From Bacillus sp. REN10 (GTDB lineage: Bacteria > Bacillota > Bacilli > Bacillales > Domibacillaceae), in the NCBI RefSeq assembly GCF_016820555.1, contig NZ_JADHDW010000004.1, positions 186,001 to 250,000 on the forward strand: a stretch of 64,000 bases of DNA, given 5' to 3'. Below are positions 30,113-37,284 of this stretch, piece after piece (the stretch's first letter is position 1; each line of letters starts with the position of its first letter). Under the pieces are notes generated by a model. It saw nothing but the letters and a program-made list of their open reading frames with translations. It did not search any database and had not been told where the DNA came from. The position numbers and the translations under genes were made by a program.

Positions 30113-31456
30113 TTAAAACTCTCCCTCTTCCATCGCTCTCACTAAAGTTGAAATGTCTGCTCCAAGTGTAACTGGTGGCCACTGTGCAATGTCATCCCAA
30201 AAGTTTCCGTAGTTGGACATTACGTTGCCAAATGCACCTGTCATATCCGAGCGTTTAGAATGACGTGTCTTACGTTGTTTCCTAAAGCCCTCAGTAAACA
30301 GTATTTTGGCTCTAAGGGCTTCAAAGGAGTAACCCCTACCCATTCGATTACAATGGCGTATGAGGCTATTTAAGCCTTCTGTGTATGCGTTGGTAAGTTT
30401 CTTAGGACTATCAAAGTACGCAAAGAACTCTTCTTCCCAATTCTCAGAAGCAGTAATGAGTTCTTGGAAGTGGGGTTTAAGTTCCTTTGGTATCTTTTGT
30501 TTCCATGATTGAAACTTGTGATAGGCTTCGACTTTTTTCTCTAAGTCCCATATGTCAAAGAGTTCCTCTTTTAGTTCATAGGCTTCGGCTAATAGAGGGA
30601 AGTATCCAGTCCATGTTTCCAGTAGGAAAAGGTCTTCAGGTTTAAGGTCACGTTTACGAGATAAAAGAACCCATCTATCACGCATTAACTGCCTACGTTG
30701 CTTTGTAGGAAGGTCTTTCTTGTAACTCCTTCTGAACTTTTCCAGAGCTTCATTAGCCTTTTTGACAACGTGGAACTTATCTATGACTATTGTGGCCCAC
30801 GGAAGCTCTTGATTCACTGCTGTTCGGTAAGGGTTCCACATATCAATAGTGACGTATTTGATTCGTTCCTTATCGGGCAAAGAACGCAGATAAGGGATAA
30901 CTGTACCAAGTTCACGATTTTTCAGAATATCAATGACTGTTCTATGCTGTATGTTTGTCACAACGAATCTTGGTTTCTTTAAGATATGGATTTCATCCAT
31001 ACCCAACCAAGCAGGAGTTTCAAATGAAATCTCTTGTTCCAGTTCAGCCACATAGTCTCGGAAGATATTACGGACTGTTTTTTCATCAACGCCAATCTCT
31101 TCTGCAATACTTGTAAAAGTGCGTTTGAGAGAAGCGTCACGAATGTATTTAACAAGTCTATTGGTCATAAAACGGACATCATCCATATCGGGCAGTGTTT
31201 CCCAAAAGGTATGACTGCATTGTTTGCATCTAAACCTTTTACGGTCAACTGTAATGCCAACACGCTTACTGTGCATGGTGGTGTCCATATAAAGCTGTTT
31301 CTTACGCCCGAATCTTTGAAAGTCGGGCGGACAACCCATAGGACAAGCAGGTGGAGACAGGGTCGTCTCCACCAAGAAGTTGTAATTGTAATCATCTTCT
31401 TTCCAGTCCTTAATGTTATACAAATCTAAATTAAGCTCATTGTGCATGACTATCAT
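30113..31456 (-). CDS. ISL3-family transposase
   Basis: A 447-residue transposase. It has an N-terminal zinc-finger region (CPMGC and CKQC pairs), a helix-turn-helix segment (SIAEEIGVDEKTVRNIFRDY) and a DDE domain with GMDEIHI (Asp near residue 158), ATIVIDKFHVVKKANEAL and the final NAYTEGLNSLIRHCNRMGRGYSF with the catalytic glutamate. These match ISL3-family proteins. No frameshift or stop is seen, so it may be active. The start overlaps the stop of the Bro-N gene in ATGA, which couples their translation. Confidence 0.93.
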   Translation of the reverse strand: MIVMHNELNLDLYNIKDWKEDDYNYNFLVETTLSPPACPMGCPPDFQRFGRKKQLYMDTTMHSKRVGITVDRKRFRCKQCSHTFWETLPDMDDVRFMTNRLVKYIRDASLKRTFTSIAEEIGVDEKTVRNIFRDYVAELEQEISFETPAWLGMDEIHILKKPRFVVTNIQHRTVIDILKNRELGTVIPYLRSLPDKERIKYVTIDMWNPYRTAVNQELPWATIVIDKFHVVKKANEALEKFRRSYKKDLPTKQRRQLMRDRWVLLSRKRDLKPEDLFLLETWTGYFPLLAEAYELKEELFDIWDLEKKVEAYHKFQSWKQKIPKELKPHFQELITASENWEEEFFAYFDSPKKLTNAYTEGLNSLIRHCNRMGRGYSFEALRAKILFTEGFRKQRKTRHSKRSDMTGAFGNVMSNYGNFWDDIAQWPPVTLGADISTLVRAMEEGEF

Positions 31457-32238
31457 TGCCCTTCTTGTTGTAATAGTTCTGTGATTTTACGTTTACCTTT
31501 CTCGTTGTATTGGAACGAGCTAACTTGCTTATCTGAATGTCGGGACTTATCGAGAACCCATATACCGTATTCATCGGTTTTTAATCCATGCTTGTTGGCG
31601 ATACGACCTATTTTGTTGGCTGAAACGCCCAGAATTGCCCCTATTTGCCCTGCTGTGTAGGTTTTAGGTATTTCGGGTTTAGGAAGCATTGGAACGTCTG
31701 AAATAAGCTCTGTGGCGTTTCCTATGAGTATCTGAATCTGTTCCTTTGGGAGAATGTCTTTGAACTTGTCAGCTACATTTACGAGCAATCTCGCTTGTCT
31801 GGTCTTTGCATTACGAATACGAGCTTCTAATTCAAGTTTACGAGCTTCATCACCTTCAACCACCGTCAGTTTGGGGGCAGTTGGAGTGATTTGATAATCG
31901 CCCTTGCGAAGACCTTCCAGAACGTCATATACGAAGTCGAAGAACGCATCAGCTTTTGGTTGTCTGCTCCATCGGCAGATTTCATAGACACCTTTTGCAG
32001 TATAAAGAATAGTGTCGTAGGCTTTGCCATCAGTTGTCGTCAGTTTGGTGACAACTGAAAATTTATCTAAACGGTGCTTATAGCGTTCGTGAATCTTTTG
32101 AATCGCCTTCCTCGGTTCAGAGTATTCTAACGCTGTACCGATTTGTTCTCTGGTCATAAAGACTTCGTTATTATCGCTGTAAAAATCACATTGCATTGAA
32201 CCGAAAGGAGCTGATTTAACAAGTGAAAGGTTACTCAT
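31453..32238 (-). CDS. Bro-N domain antirepressor-like protein, ISL3 passenger
   Basis: A 261-residue protein. The N-terminal 110 residues form a Bro-N domain (CDFYSDNNEVFMTREQIGTALEYSEPRKAIQKIHERY, and KGVYEICRWSRQPKADAFFDFVYDVL), common in phage antirepressors. The C-terminal half contains a helix-turn-helix-like segment, TYTAGQIGAILGVSANKIGRIANKHGL. It lies between the 84-residue gene and the transposase with four-base overlaps on both sides, so it is part of the transposon operon and not of the phage. A role in controlling transposition or phage regulators is inference. Confidence 0.82.
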   Translation of the reverse strand: MSNLSLVKSAPFGSMQCDFYSDNNEVFMTREQIGTALEYSEPRKAIQKIHERYKHRLDKFSVVTKLTTTDGKAYDTILYTAKGVYEICRWSRQPKADAFFDFVYDVLEGLRKGDYQITPTAPKLTVVEGDEARKLELEARIRNAKTRQARLLVNVADKFKDILPKEQIQILIGNATELISDVPMLPKPEIPKTYTAGQIGAILGVSANKIGRIANKHGLKTDEYGIWVLDKSRHSDKQVSSFQYNEKGKRKITELLQQEGQ

Positions 32239-32489
32239 TGATTTGCCCCCTTAAACATACTGTGATTGACCATAGTTTCTGGGTATGCTGACCAATTGAC
32301 ATTAGCAAGACCAAATAGCTTTTTAGATACATCAGCAGAAGCGTTAAGCAATTCTTCACATTGTTCAACCGTTGGAACAGGGGAATTGTAAAGGACTTTC
32401 ACGTTTTCTAAGACAGTGCCATCAGTTAATACAATCTTTTCGATGAAACCTAAATTGGCATCTAAACGAATGAAATCAGTTTTTGACAT
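32235..32489 (-). CDS. Hypothetical 84-residue protein, ISL3 passenger
   Basis: A small acidic protein, MSKTDFIRLDANLGFIEKIV and onward, of unknown family. TAGGAGG precedes the ATG at good spacing. Its stop overlaps the start of the Bro-N gene by four bases. It lies between inverted ends of the ISL3 element. Confidence 0.65.
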   Translation of the reverse strand: MSKTDFIRLDANLGFIEKIVLTDGTVLENVKVLYNSPVPTVEQCEELLNASADVSKKLFGLANVNWSAYPETMVNHSMFKGANQ

Positions 32490-32629
32490 AATAGTTATCC
32501 TCCTAATTTACCCTTGCCGACAGGAGGACTTCCCTTGTATAATAAAGGAGCAACCTCTTCGGAGGGTGTGATTTGTTATAGGGGAATCCGTTTATCTCTT
32601 GGTCGGGGTAACGGGTTTCCCTTTTTGTG

Positions 32630-32809
32630 TTATTTGGACTTCTTTAACGTGTACTTGACCTCTTTTTCTAAGGTAAAGTCACCGTTGATGTAGCCTTGCA
32701 TAAAGGCTTCGATAACATCATTCATCTTTTCGCCTTTTTCGGCACAAGTTTCCTTGAAGGCTTTTTGTAAGTCTTCTTCTATTGTGGTGGTAAATGTTTT
32801 ACGAGCCAA
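32630..32809 (-). CDS. Ribbon-helix-helix protein, ISL3 passenger
   Basis: A 59-residue protein beginning at TTG (32809): ARKTFTTTIEEDLQKAFKET followed by CAEKGEKMNDVIEAFMQGYI, a short beta strand and two helices as in MetJ/Arc-type DNA-binding proteins. AAGGAGGTG precedes the TTG. It is the first gene after the promoter at 32835-32863, whose spacer holds a palindrome, so it probably represses itself and the transposase operon. Confidence 0.72.
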   Translation of the reverse strand: MARKTFTTTIEEDLQKAFKETCAEKGEKMNDVIEAFMQGYINGDFTLEKEVKYTLKKSK

Positions 32810-32834
32810 TGAGTAAATCACCTCCTTGACACTT

Positions 32835-32863
32835 ATAATAAATGTTTCTAAACATATTGTCAA
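32835..32863 (-). promoter_or_regulatory. Promoter of the ISL3 operon with embedded operator
   Basis: On the minus strand TTGACA (32863-32858), exactly 17 bp, TATTAT (32840-32835). The spacer contains ATGTTT-AG-AAACAT, an inverted repeat with a two-base centre. The position between the -35 and -10 boxes is typical of a repressor site. Confidence 0.8.
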
Positions 32864-32900
32864 CCATGTAAGTATAAATATTTATAAATTTATTTGTGTA

Positions 32901-32930
32901 TTAAAAAAGACCACCTGTTATGGTAGTCTT
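32901..32930 (-). terminator. Terminator insulating the ISL3 operon
   Basis: Read on the minus strand: AAGACTACC-ataaca-GGTGGTCTT followed by TTTT. It lies between the element's right end and its promoter, so it stops transcripts coming from the interrupted integrase. Confidence 0.75.
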
Positions 32931-33008
32931 CAACTCAATAATCCGTTTTTTATATACATGAACAAATATTATAAATTAATGGTTTTCAACCGTATAATCC
33001 GATTACCC

Positions 33009-33016
33009 AATTTCTT
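33009..33016. repeat. Target-site duplication of the ISL3 element, right copy
   Basis: AATTTCTT, identical to 30075-30082. Confidence 0.9.
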
Positions 33017-33829
33017 TAAGACTTTAACGAGATCACCATCCATTTTTATTTTACGGTTACTTGATAAGTTTTTTGGTGAAGTGATATTCACACGATTATT
33101 GTCATCTCTGCTTGTTTGTTTATTAACTATCAATATGTCACCTATGACATCATCCCACGTAAGAGCTAAAGACTCGCTAATTCTTAATCCAGTACGACTT
33201 AATAAATAAAATAAAACATAGTAAAAGTTGTATTCTTTAAAACGCATAGGTTTGTAATCTTTCATATAATCCAGCAACTGATTCAATTCATCTAATGAAT
33301 AGTATTTGATGATATCTTCTTCACGAGCCTTATCTTTTCTTGGTACTCTTAATTTGATAGAAGGATCTTTCTCTAAAATTTCAAGATCATTCGTTGCGTA
33401 GTGAAATATACTTTTTAATATAGATAAGTAACGCAGACGAGATCCATAAGAGTATTTTTCTGATCCATCTGGATTTACCATTTCAGCATACATATTGCTC
33501 CATCGTTTGATATCAATTCTTTTGATACGGAATATTTTTTTCTGTTCAAAATAAGGGAGAATATGATTTTTTAAAACAGAGTCATACTGGATAAATGTCG
33601 ATTCTTTTAAATCTTCTCGCTTTTGGACATGTAGCCATTCTTTGGCCACTTCACCAAACAACTTATTTTTATCAGCAAGAGTATGGCCATAATATATTTT
33701 CTCTTCAACCTTACCAGCTTCTAACATGGCTTCTTTTTTAGTTCGAAATGTTCCGATGCTAAACTCGTGCCCATCTTGTGAAACACGAGCTTGCCATCTC
33801 CCGCTTTTTAACTGTCTAAATGTAGCCAC
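33009..33829 (-). pseudogene. int: Tyrosine integrase, N-terminal fragment
   Basis: The first 273 codons of the integrase, starting at GTG (33829) behind AAGGAGGG. It contains an N-terminal Arm-binding domain (ATFRQLKSGRWQARVSQDG), the core-binding SAM-like domain and the first catalytic arginine in LLSRTGLRISESLALTWDD. The frame then enters the ISL3 end and stops after 13 foreign codons at 32969. Joining its last codons (KVLKK) to F-K-I-R-Q-K-E at 30082 restores the frame exactly. Confidence 0.9.
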
Positions 33830-33886
33830 TATTATCCCTCCTTAGTATAACAAATAGAATATACGTTCGTTTTTTGTGTGAAAGAA

Positions 33887-33912
33887 AAGCCCAAAAGAGG
33901 GCTAATCTAAAT
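33887..33912 (-). terminator. Terminator between the DUF3862 gene and int
   Basis: Minus strand: TTAGCCCTCTTTTGGGCTTTTC, a four-pair GC stem with a T-rich tail. Weak to moderate. Confidence 0.5.
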
Positions 33913-33921
33913 TTCTTAATC

Positions 33922-34557
33922 TTACTCTAGCCCGAATTGAGCCTTATTCATTAGCTTTCCGCCTTGGAATGTGAAATTGGCATTTGCGCCGATTCCCTTT
34001 TCGCCGTTGTAACTATAAATAACTGTGTGTAGATCAGTGCCAGGCGAACCCGTTTCAGATTGCTTTTCTCCTTCGCCACCAATAATTTCAGCCACTTCTT
34101 CATAAGTCATGCCATTCTGTATTTGTTCGAATTCTTTTAAAGAAATCTTCGCGTCCGAATCTCCACCAAGACCGATTTGTGTTTTGTTTATTAACTTACC
34201 ATTTTGGAATGTCATGTTAGCCCCTGTGAAAGCTTTATCTGTTTCAAATTCATACATTTGGGTATGAAATTCAGTTCCTGGATCACCTGTTTCAGACATT
34301 AATTTACCTTCTGAACCAACGATTTTAACAACTTCTTCGTATGTCATACCATCTTCGATCTTATCAAATTTTTCTTTTGTTAGTTTGTTAGTATTTTCTT
34401 TTTTAACCTCTGTTGTTTCGTTAGTGTCAGTTGATTGTTCCGTTTTACTTTCCTCTTTAAGATTCGAATCACTGCTGTCACCTAAAGCGGCAAGGATTAC
34501 TATAAGAATAATAAGACCAATAAACCCTAGACAGCCAAACTTAAAAAACTTTTTCAT
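33922..34557 (-). CDS. Membrane-anchored protein with two DUF3862 repeats
   Basis: A 211-residue protein with an N-terminal hydrophobic anchor (FKFGCLGFIGLIILIVILAAL; a cysteine lies before the core and is not a standard lipobox), an acidic linker, then two similar domains at about residues 58-135 and 140-211. Each has the pattern DG/NGMTYEEVVKIVG, ETGDPGTEFHTQMYEF and FQNGKLINKTQ, as in DUF3862/BLIP-like folds. Proteins of this kind often lie near phage integrases and may act at the cell surface, for example in superinfection exclusion; that role is inference. Confidence 0.72.
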   Translation of the reverse strand: MKKFFKFGCLGFIGLIILIVILAALGDSSDSNLKEESKTEQSTDTNETTEVKKENTNKLTKEKFDKIEDGMTYEEVVKIVGSEGKLMSETGDPGTEFHTQMYEFETDKAFTGANMTFQNGKLINKTQIGLGGDSDAKISLKEFEQIQNGMTYEEVAEIIGGEGEKQSETGSPGTDLHTVIYSYNGEKGIGANANFTFQGGKLMNKAQFGLE

Positions 34558-34650
34558 TTTTCTTACTCTCCTTTTTGTTGAAAATGTATGTAGATATGCG
34601 GTTTATCGCATGAAAACAACGTACTTTTTAATAGATTTTTAGCCTTAAAA

Positions 34651-34795
34651 AATGTACATGAGAATGTCAATCCAATGTAAAAGAGAATGTAAATGAGAGA
34701 TGTGCGACAAACCATTGATACGACTAGGTTAAAAAGCTGTTATATTTTTACAATGTAAATGAGAATGTCAATCCAATGTAAAAGAGAATGTAAAT
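34651..34795. repeat. Pair of 44-bp direct repeats
   Basis: 34651-34694 and 34752-34795 are identical except for one base. Each is built from AATGTAMATGAGAATGTCAA and TCCAATGTAAAAGAGAATGT, so GAGAATGT and AATGTAAA recur inside. The unit-to-unit distance is 101 bp. No gene covers them; they lie between the DUF3862 gene and immA. Confidence 0.85.
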
Positions 34796-34805
34796 CTTAT
34801 TAGTT

Positions 34806-34834
34806 AACAGCAATATAACAGCAATAACAGCAAT
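34806..34834. repeat. Triple AACAGCAAT repeat
   Basis: AACAGCAAT occurs at 34806, 34817 and 34826, followed by AT-rich DNA. Together with the preceding 44-bp repeats it makes a 185-bp repeat-rich non-coding stretch inside the gap 34558-34953. Confidence 0.75.
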
Positions 34835-34953
34835 ATATAATATAACGTCAATCTCTCTGTCGAAAATGCTTTCGACCATACCATTACATTCTTTAATGAT
34901 CCATACAGATCATGAAAATAGTACCACCAATACCTAAAATAAAAAGACATGAT

Positions 34954-35541
34954 TCATTCATATCTTGTGTAGCTTCCTAGCTTGTTACCAAGTGTTAGAA
35001 ACGCATCTATTCGTCTATTAAACAATAGCTCTAGTCGATAATGAGCAAATTCTTCTGTTACTAAGAAATGGTCTGCGATGTCAGATACTAAAACCATTTC
35101 GTCAGCCGCAGACCGGATAACGTCCATCAGAAAATGATGTGGCATCAGAAGATAAGCACTCATCTTCTTAGCCTGACTCTCTTCTTTGTTAAGCATTAAC
35201 TGTTGTTTTGAAAGCTGAGCGCTAATATGAGCATGAATATGACAAAACTCCTCAGACAAAACCAACTTTCGCTCCACTGTAGGAAGATTAGGTCTTAGAT
35301 GAATGATACCTCGCACTCTTTCGTCTTTAGGGTAGGAATATGCTTTTAGCCCTTCAATCGCATCATAGTTGTCCATAAAATCAGGGTGTAAAGGTTTGAT
35401 GATTATACCGTATCTCCAACAAATTTCTTCGATGTCAATCTCGTCTGGCGACTTGTATGAGAAGCGGGAGAGCACCTTATTTGCTCTTTCTTCCCAGCCA
35501 TCGCTAATGAGCAAAAATTCACTAAGCTGCATCCAAAACAC
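34954..35541 (-). CDS. ImmA/IrrE-family metallopeptidase-like protein
   Basis: A protein of about 195 residues. The family region GIIHLRPNLPTVERKLVLSEEFCHIHAHIS shows EEFCH where many members have HExxH, so the first metal histidine is replaced by glutamate, a variant seen in other Firmicute phage ImmA proteins. A GTG (35541) or the ATG three codons later (35532) may be used. ImmA proteins cleave the phage or ICE repressor in response to DNA damage or peptide signals. It lies just downstream of the repressor gene, on the same strand, which supports that role. Confidence 0.8.
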   Translation of the reverse strand: MFWMQLSEFLLISDGWEERANKVLSRFSYKSPDEIDIEEICWRYGIIIKPLHPDFMDNYDAIEGLKAYSYPKDERVRGIIHLRPNLPTVERKLVLSEEFCHIHAHISAQLSKQQLMLNKEESQAKKMSAYLLMPHHFLMDVIRSAADEMVLVSDIADHFLVTEEFAHYRLELLFNRRIDAFLTLGNKLGSYTRYE

Positions 35542-35581
35542 ATCCTAACAAAACAATTTCTTATCATAAAAAAATAGCTCT

Positions 35582-35728
35582 GTTCGGTTTTTGTTCGGTC
35601 TCGTTTCACGAAATGGAACTTGGAACGATGTTAGAACGGTGTAAAACCAGTAATATCAACAGTTCAAGCATTGTCTTAAATTAAACACAGAACGCTTCAT
35701 GGAACGAAGTCGGAACGAACCCAGAACT
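35582..35728. repeat. Helically phased GAACG/CGTTC motif cluster
   Basis: GTTCGG occurs at 35582 and 35593 (11 bp apart). GAACG or GAACT in the other orientation occurs at 35616, 35623, 35634, 35690, 35702, 35713 and 35724; most intervals are 11-12 bp. The cluster fills the 233-bp gap between immA and the repressor gene, both on the minus strand. It resembles half-sites of the Bacillus LexA box (CGAAC-n4-GTTCG), but no full palindrome is present. Confidence 0.65.
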
Positions 35729-35774
35729 ATATCAAGAATTAAAGAATTAAAAGAGAGAAGGAGTGGAGATTGTT

Positions 35775-36206
35775 TTAATCTTCAAAATCTCCAAACCCAT
35801 CTCCGTACTCTTCATCATCGTCATCTTCAAAGAATATCTTTTTCATTTTGTAAAGTTTGATGAGTTCTTTAACTTTCTTCTCTGGATCAGTCGCAAGATC
35901 ATGGAACATGATAGGATGTTTTTTTAATTCTTCAAACACACGAAGCTCATCTGGTGACAGAGAAACTTCTTGTCCAGCCACCGTTACAGTGTTTTCGGTT
36001 TCAGGATTATTAGTTCGGCCTAACAGGTAGTCAGCATTTACATCCAATACATCAGATAACACCGCTAATTCATGATCTTTTATAGGGCGATCACCTGACT
36101 CGATTCTATTCATAACACTAACATTCAGGTTTACTCTTCTAGCCAATTCCCGTTGACTCCAACCCTTTTTTTCTCGTAATTGTATGATTCTTTTGCCGAT
36201 ATTCAT
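35775..36206 (-). CDS. CI-like phage repressor (HTH XRE)
   Basis: A 143-residue repressor with an N-terminal helix-turn-helix (IIQLREKKGWSQRELARRVNLNVSVMNRIESGDRP, LAVLSDVLDVNADYLLG), a middle linker and a highly acidic end (FEDDDDEEYGDGFGDFED). It has no LexA-like peptidase domain, so inactivation by the neighbouring ImmA-like protein is the likely induction route. It is divergent from the Cro-like gene; four operator-like palindromes lie between. Confidence 0.88.
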   Translation of the reverse strand: MNIGKRIIQLREKKGWSQRELARRVNLNVSVMNRIESGDRPIKDHELAVLSDVLDVNADYLLGRTNNPETENTVTVAGQEVSLSPDELRVFEELKKHPIMFHDLATDPEKKVKELIKLYKMKKIFFEDDDDEEYGDGFGDFED

Positions 36207-36236
36207 TTTTTCACCACTTTCTAGTACAGCAATATA

Positions 36237-36351
36237 ATGATATCACGTTTCCAAAATGGAAACAAAATAATTTCTGAAATAGAAATATTTATTGTTGACA
36301 TTTCTAAAATAGCAATGTAATATGTAATCAAGGGGTTGCTGTTTTAGAAAT
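36237..36351. promoter_or_regulatory. Lysis-lysogeny operator region
   Basis: Four 17-bp imperfect palindromes: GTTTCCAAAATGGAAAC (36247-36263), ATTTCTGAAATAGAAAT (36270-36286), ATTTCTAAAATAGCAAT (36300-36316) and GTTGCTGTTTTAGAAAT (36335-36351). Rightward promoter: TTGACA (36295-36300), 17 bp, TAATAT (36318-36323), overlapped by the third site. Leftward promoter: TTGTTT, 17 bp, TATCAT (-10 at 36242-36237), overlapped by the first site. Confidence 0.82.
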
Positions 36352-36366
36352 TTAAGGAGGGGTGAA

Positions 36367-36606
36367 ATGGAATACTTAGATTTGGTATACATCAAAAGCA
36401 GAAGAATTGAACTAGATATAACACTTCAAGAAATGGCTAATAGCCTAGGTTTTAAGAACAGTTCAACATATTTGAAATACGAAACCGGAACCTATTCTTT
36501 CAAAGCAGAACAGTTACCAATACTGGCTGATTGTTTAAAATGCAAAATTACAGATTTTTTTAAGAAGAATGTTGCTAAAACAGAAATCAAGAAAGAGGCC
36601 ATTTAA
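36367..36606 (+). CDS. Cro-like HTH protein
   Basis: A 79-residue XRE-type protein: YIKSRRIELDITLQEMANSLGFKNSSTYLKYETGTYSFKAEQLPILADCLKCK covers nearly all of a helix-turn-helix domain. AAGGAGGGG precedes the ATG. It is the first gene of the rightward early operon, opposite the CI-like gene, so a Cro role is likely. Confidence 0.82.
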   Translation: MEYLDLVYIKSRRIELDITLQEMANSLGFKNSSTYLKYETGTYSFKAEQLPILADCLKCKITDFFKKNVAKTEIKKEAI

Positions 36607-36632
36607 ATCAAATTTCTCTAGGAGGTGATCCA

Positions 36633-36788
36633 GTGTTAAATGCAACAGAAAGCACGATCCAAAACTTATTAAACGAAATCAATCAACAATTGATTGACAA
36701 GGAGCCAAGTGACTCCCTGCCAGAATTAATAAATGCTACTGCTAATCTAATTCAAGTTTACGCTTCGAATCGATTGAATTTGTACTAA
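36633..36788 (+). CDS. Hypothetical 51-residue phage protein
   Basis: Starts at GTG behind TAGGAGGTG. The product, LNATESTIQNLLNEINQQLI and onward, is predicted helical. Its end overlaps the end of the convergent minus-strand gene by four bases. No family recognised. Confidence 0.55.
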   Translation: MLNATESTIQNLLNEINQQLIDKEPSDSLPELINATANLIQVYASNRLNLY

Positions 36789-36979
36789 GGTCTTGGGCGG
36801 TTGGGTCTCCCAGTCTTAGCATTGGAATTTCGCTCAGCTAACATTCGATTTTGTTGAGCTTCTAAATTTTCTAATACTGCATTGTATATCTCGTTGATTT
36901 TATCAGAAGAAGCCTGGCCGCTTTGCTGGATAGAAGCAACAGTCAATTCAGTAGCTAATTCTAAAAGTGACTTACTCAT
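36785..36979 (-). CDS. Hypothetical 64-residue phage protein, minus strand
   Basis: MSKSLLELATELTVASIQQS and onward, helical, ending in a Pro/Arg-rich tail (TGRPNRPRP). The ATG at 36979 follows GGAAGGGGG. It is the only leftward gene inside the early right operon, so it may be a separately expressed lysogenic gene. No family is recognised. Confidence 0.6.
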   Translation of the reverse strand: MSKSLLELATELTVASIQQSGQASSDKINEIYNAVLENLEAQQNRMLAERNSNAKTGRPNRPRP

Positions 36980-37044
36980 TCTATACACCCCCTTCCTATG
37001 AAAATATTACCACAGGAAGAGAGGATAACTAAGGAGGAATCATC

Positions 37045-37284
37045 TTGAAAACAACAACATTAAACTTTTTCGACAGTGATGTTCAGTTTGAAATTGATAT
37101 GCAGCCAGATAGCGACTTGATCACTTTGACTGTTCGTGACATGGAAATCGATCAAGAAAAATCAGAACCAGGCAATACAGTGTTTGTTCCAGCTCGCACG
37201 GTTGAAGTGTATCTCAGCCATCAAGAAATGAAAGAACTTATTCGAACACTTCAAGGATCAATCCCGTTGGAGGAATTGGAATGA
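37045..37284 (+). CDS. Hypothetical 79-residue phage protein
   Basis: Starts at TTG behind AAGGAGGAAT. The acidic product (LNFFDSDVQFEIDMQPDSDL) shows beta-rich composition. It overlaps the antirepressor start by four bases, which suggests coupled translation. Function unknown. Confidence 0.65.
   Translation: MKTTTLNFFDSDVQFEIDMQPDSDLITLTVRDMEIDQEKSEPGNTVFVPARTVEVYLSHQEMKELIRTLQGSIPLEELE

Larger units (their letters stand above)
30083..33008 (-). mobile_element. ISL3-family element with three passenger genes (2926 bp)
   Basis: The ends form an inverted repeat: the left end begins GGGTAATCGGATTA followed by GTGAGTTGAAAG, and the right end, read inward, begins GGGTAATCGGATTA followed by TACGGTTGAAAA. 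An 8-bp duplication flanks it. Inside, on the minus strand, are a ribbon-helix-helix gene, an 84-residue protein gene, a Bro-N-domain gene and an ISL3 transposase. Typical members carry only a transposase in about 1.4 kb, so half of this element is cargo. It splits the prophage integrase. Confidence 0.9.
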
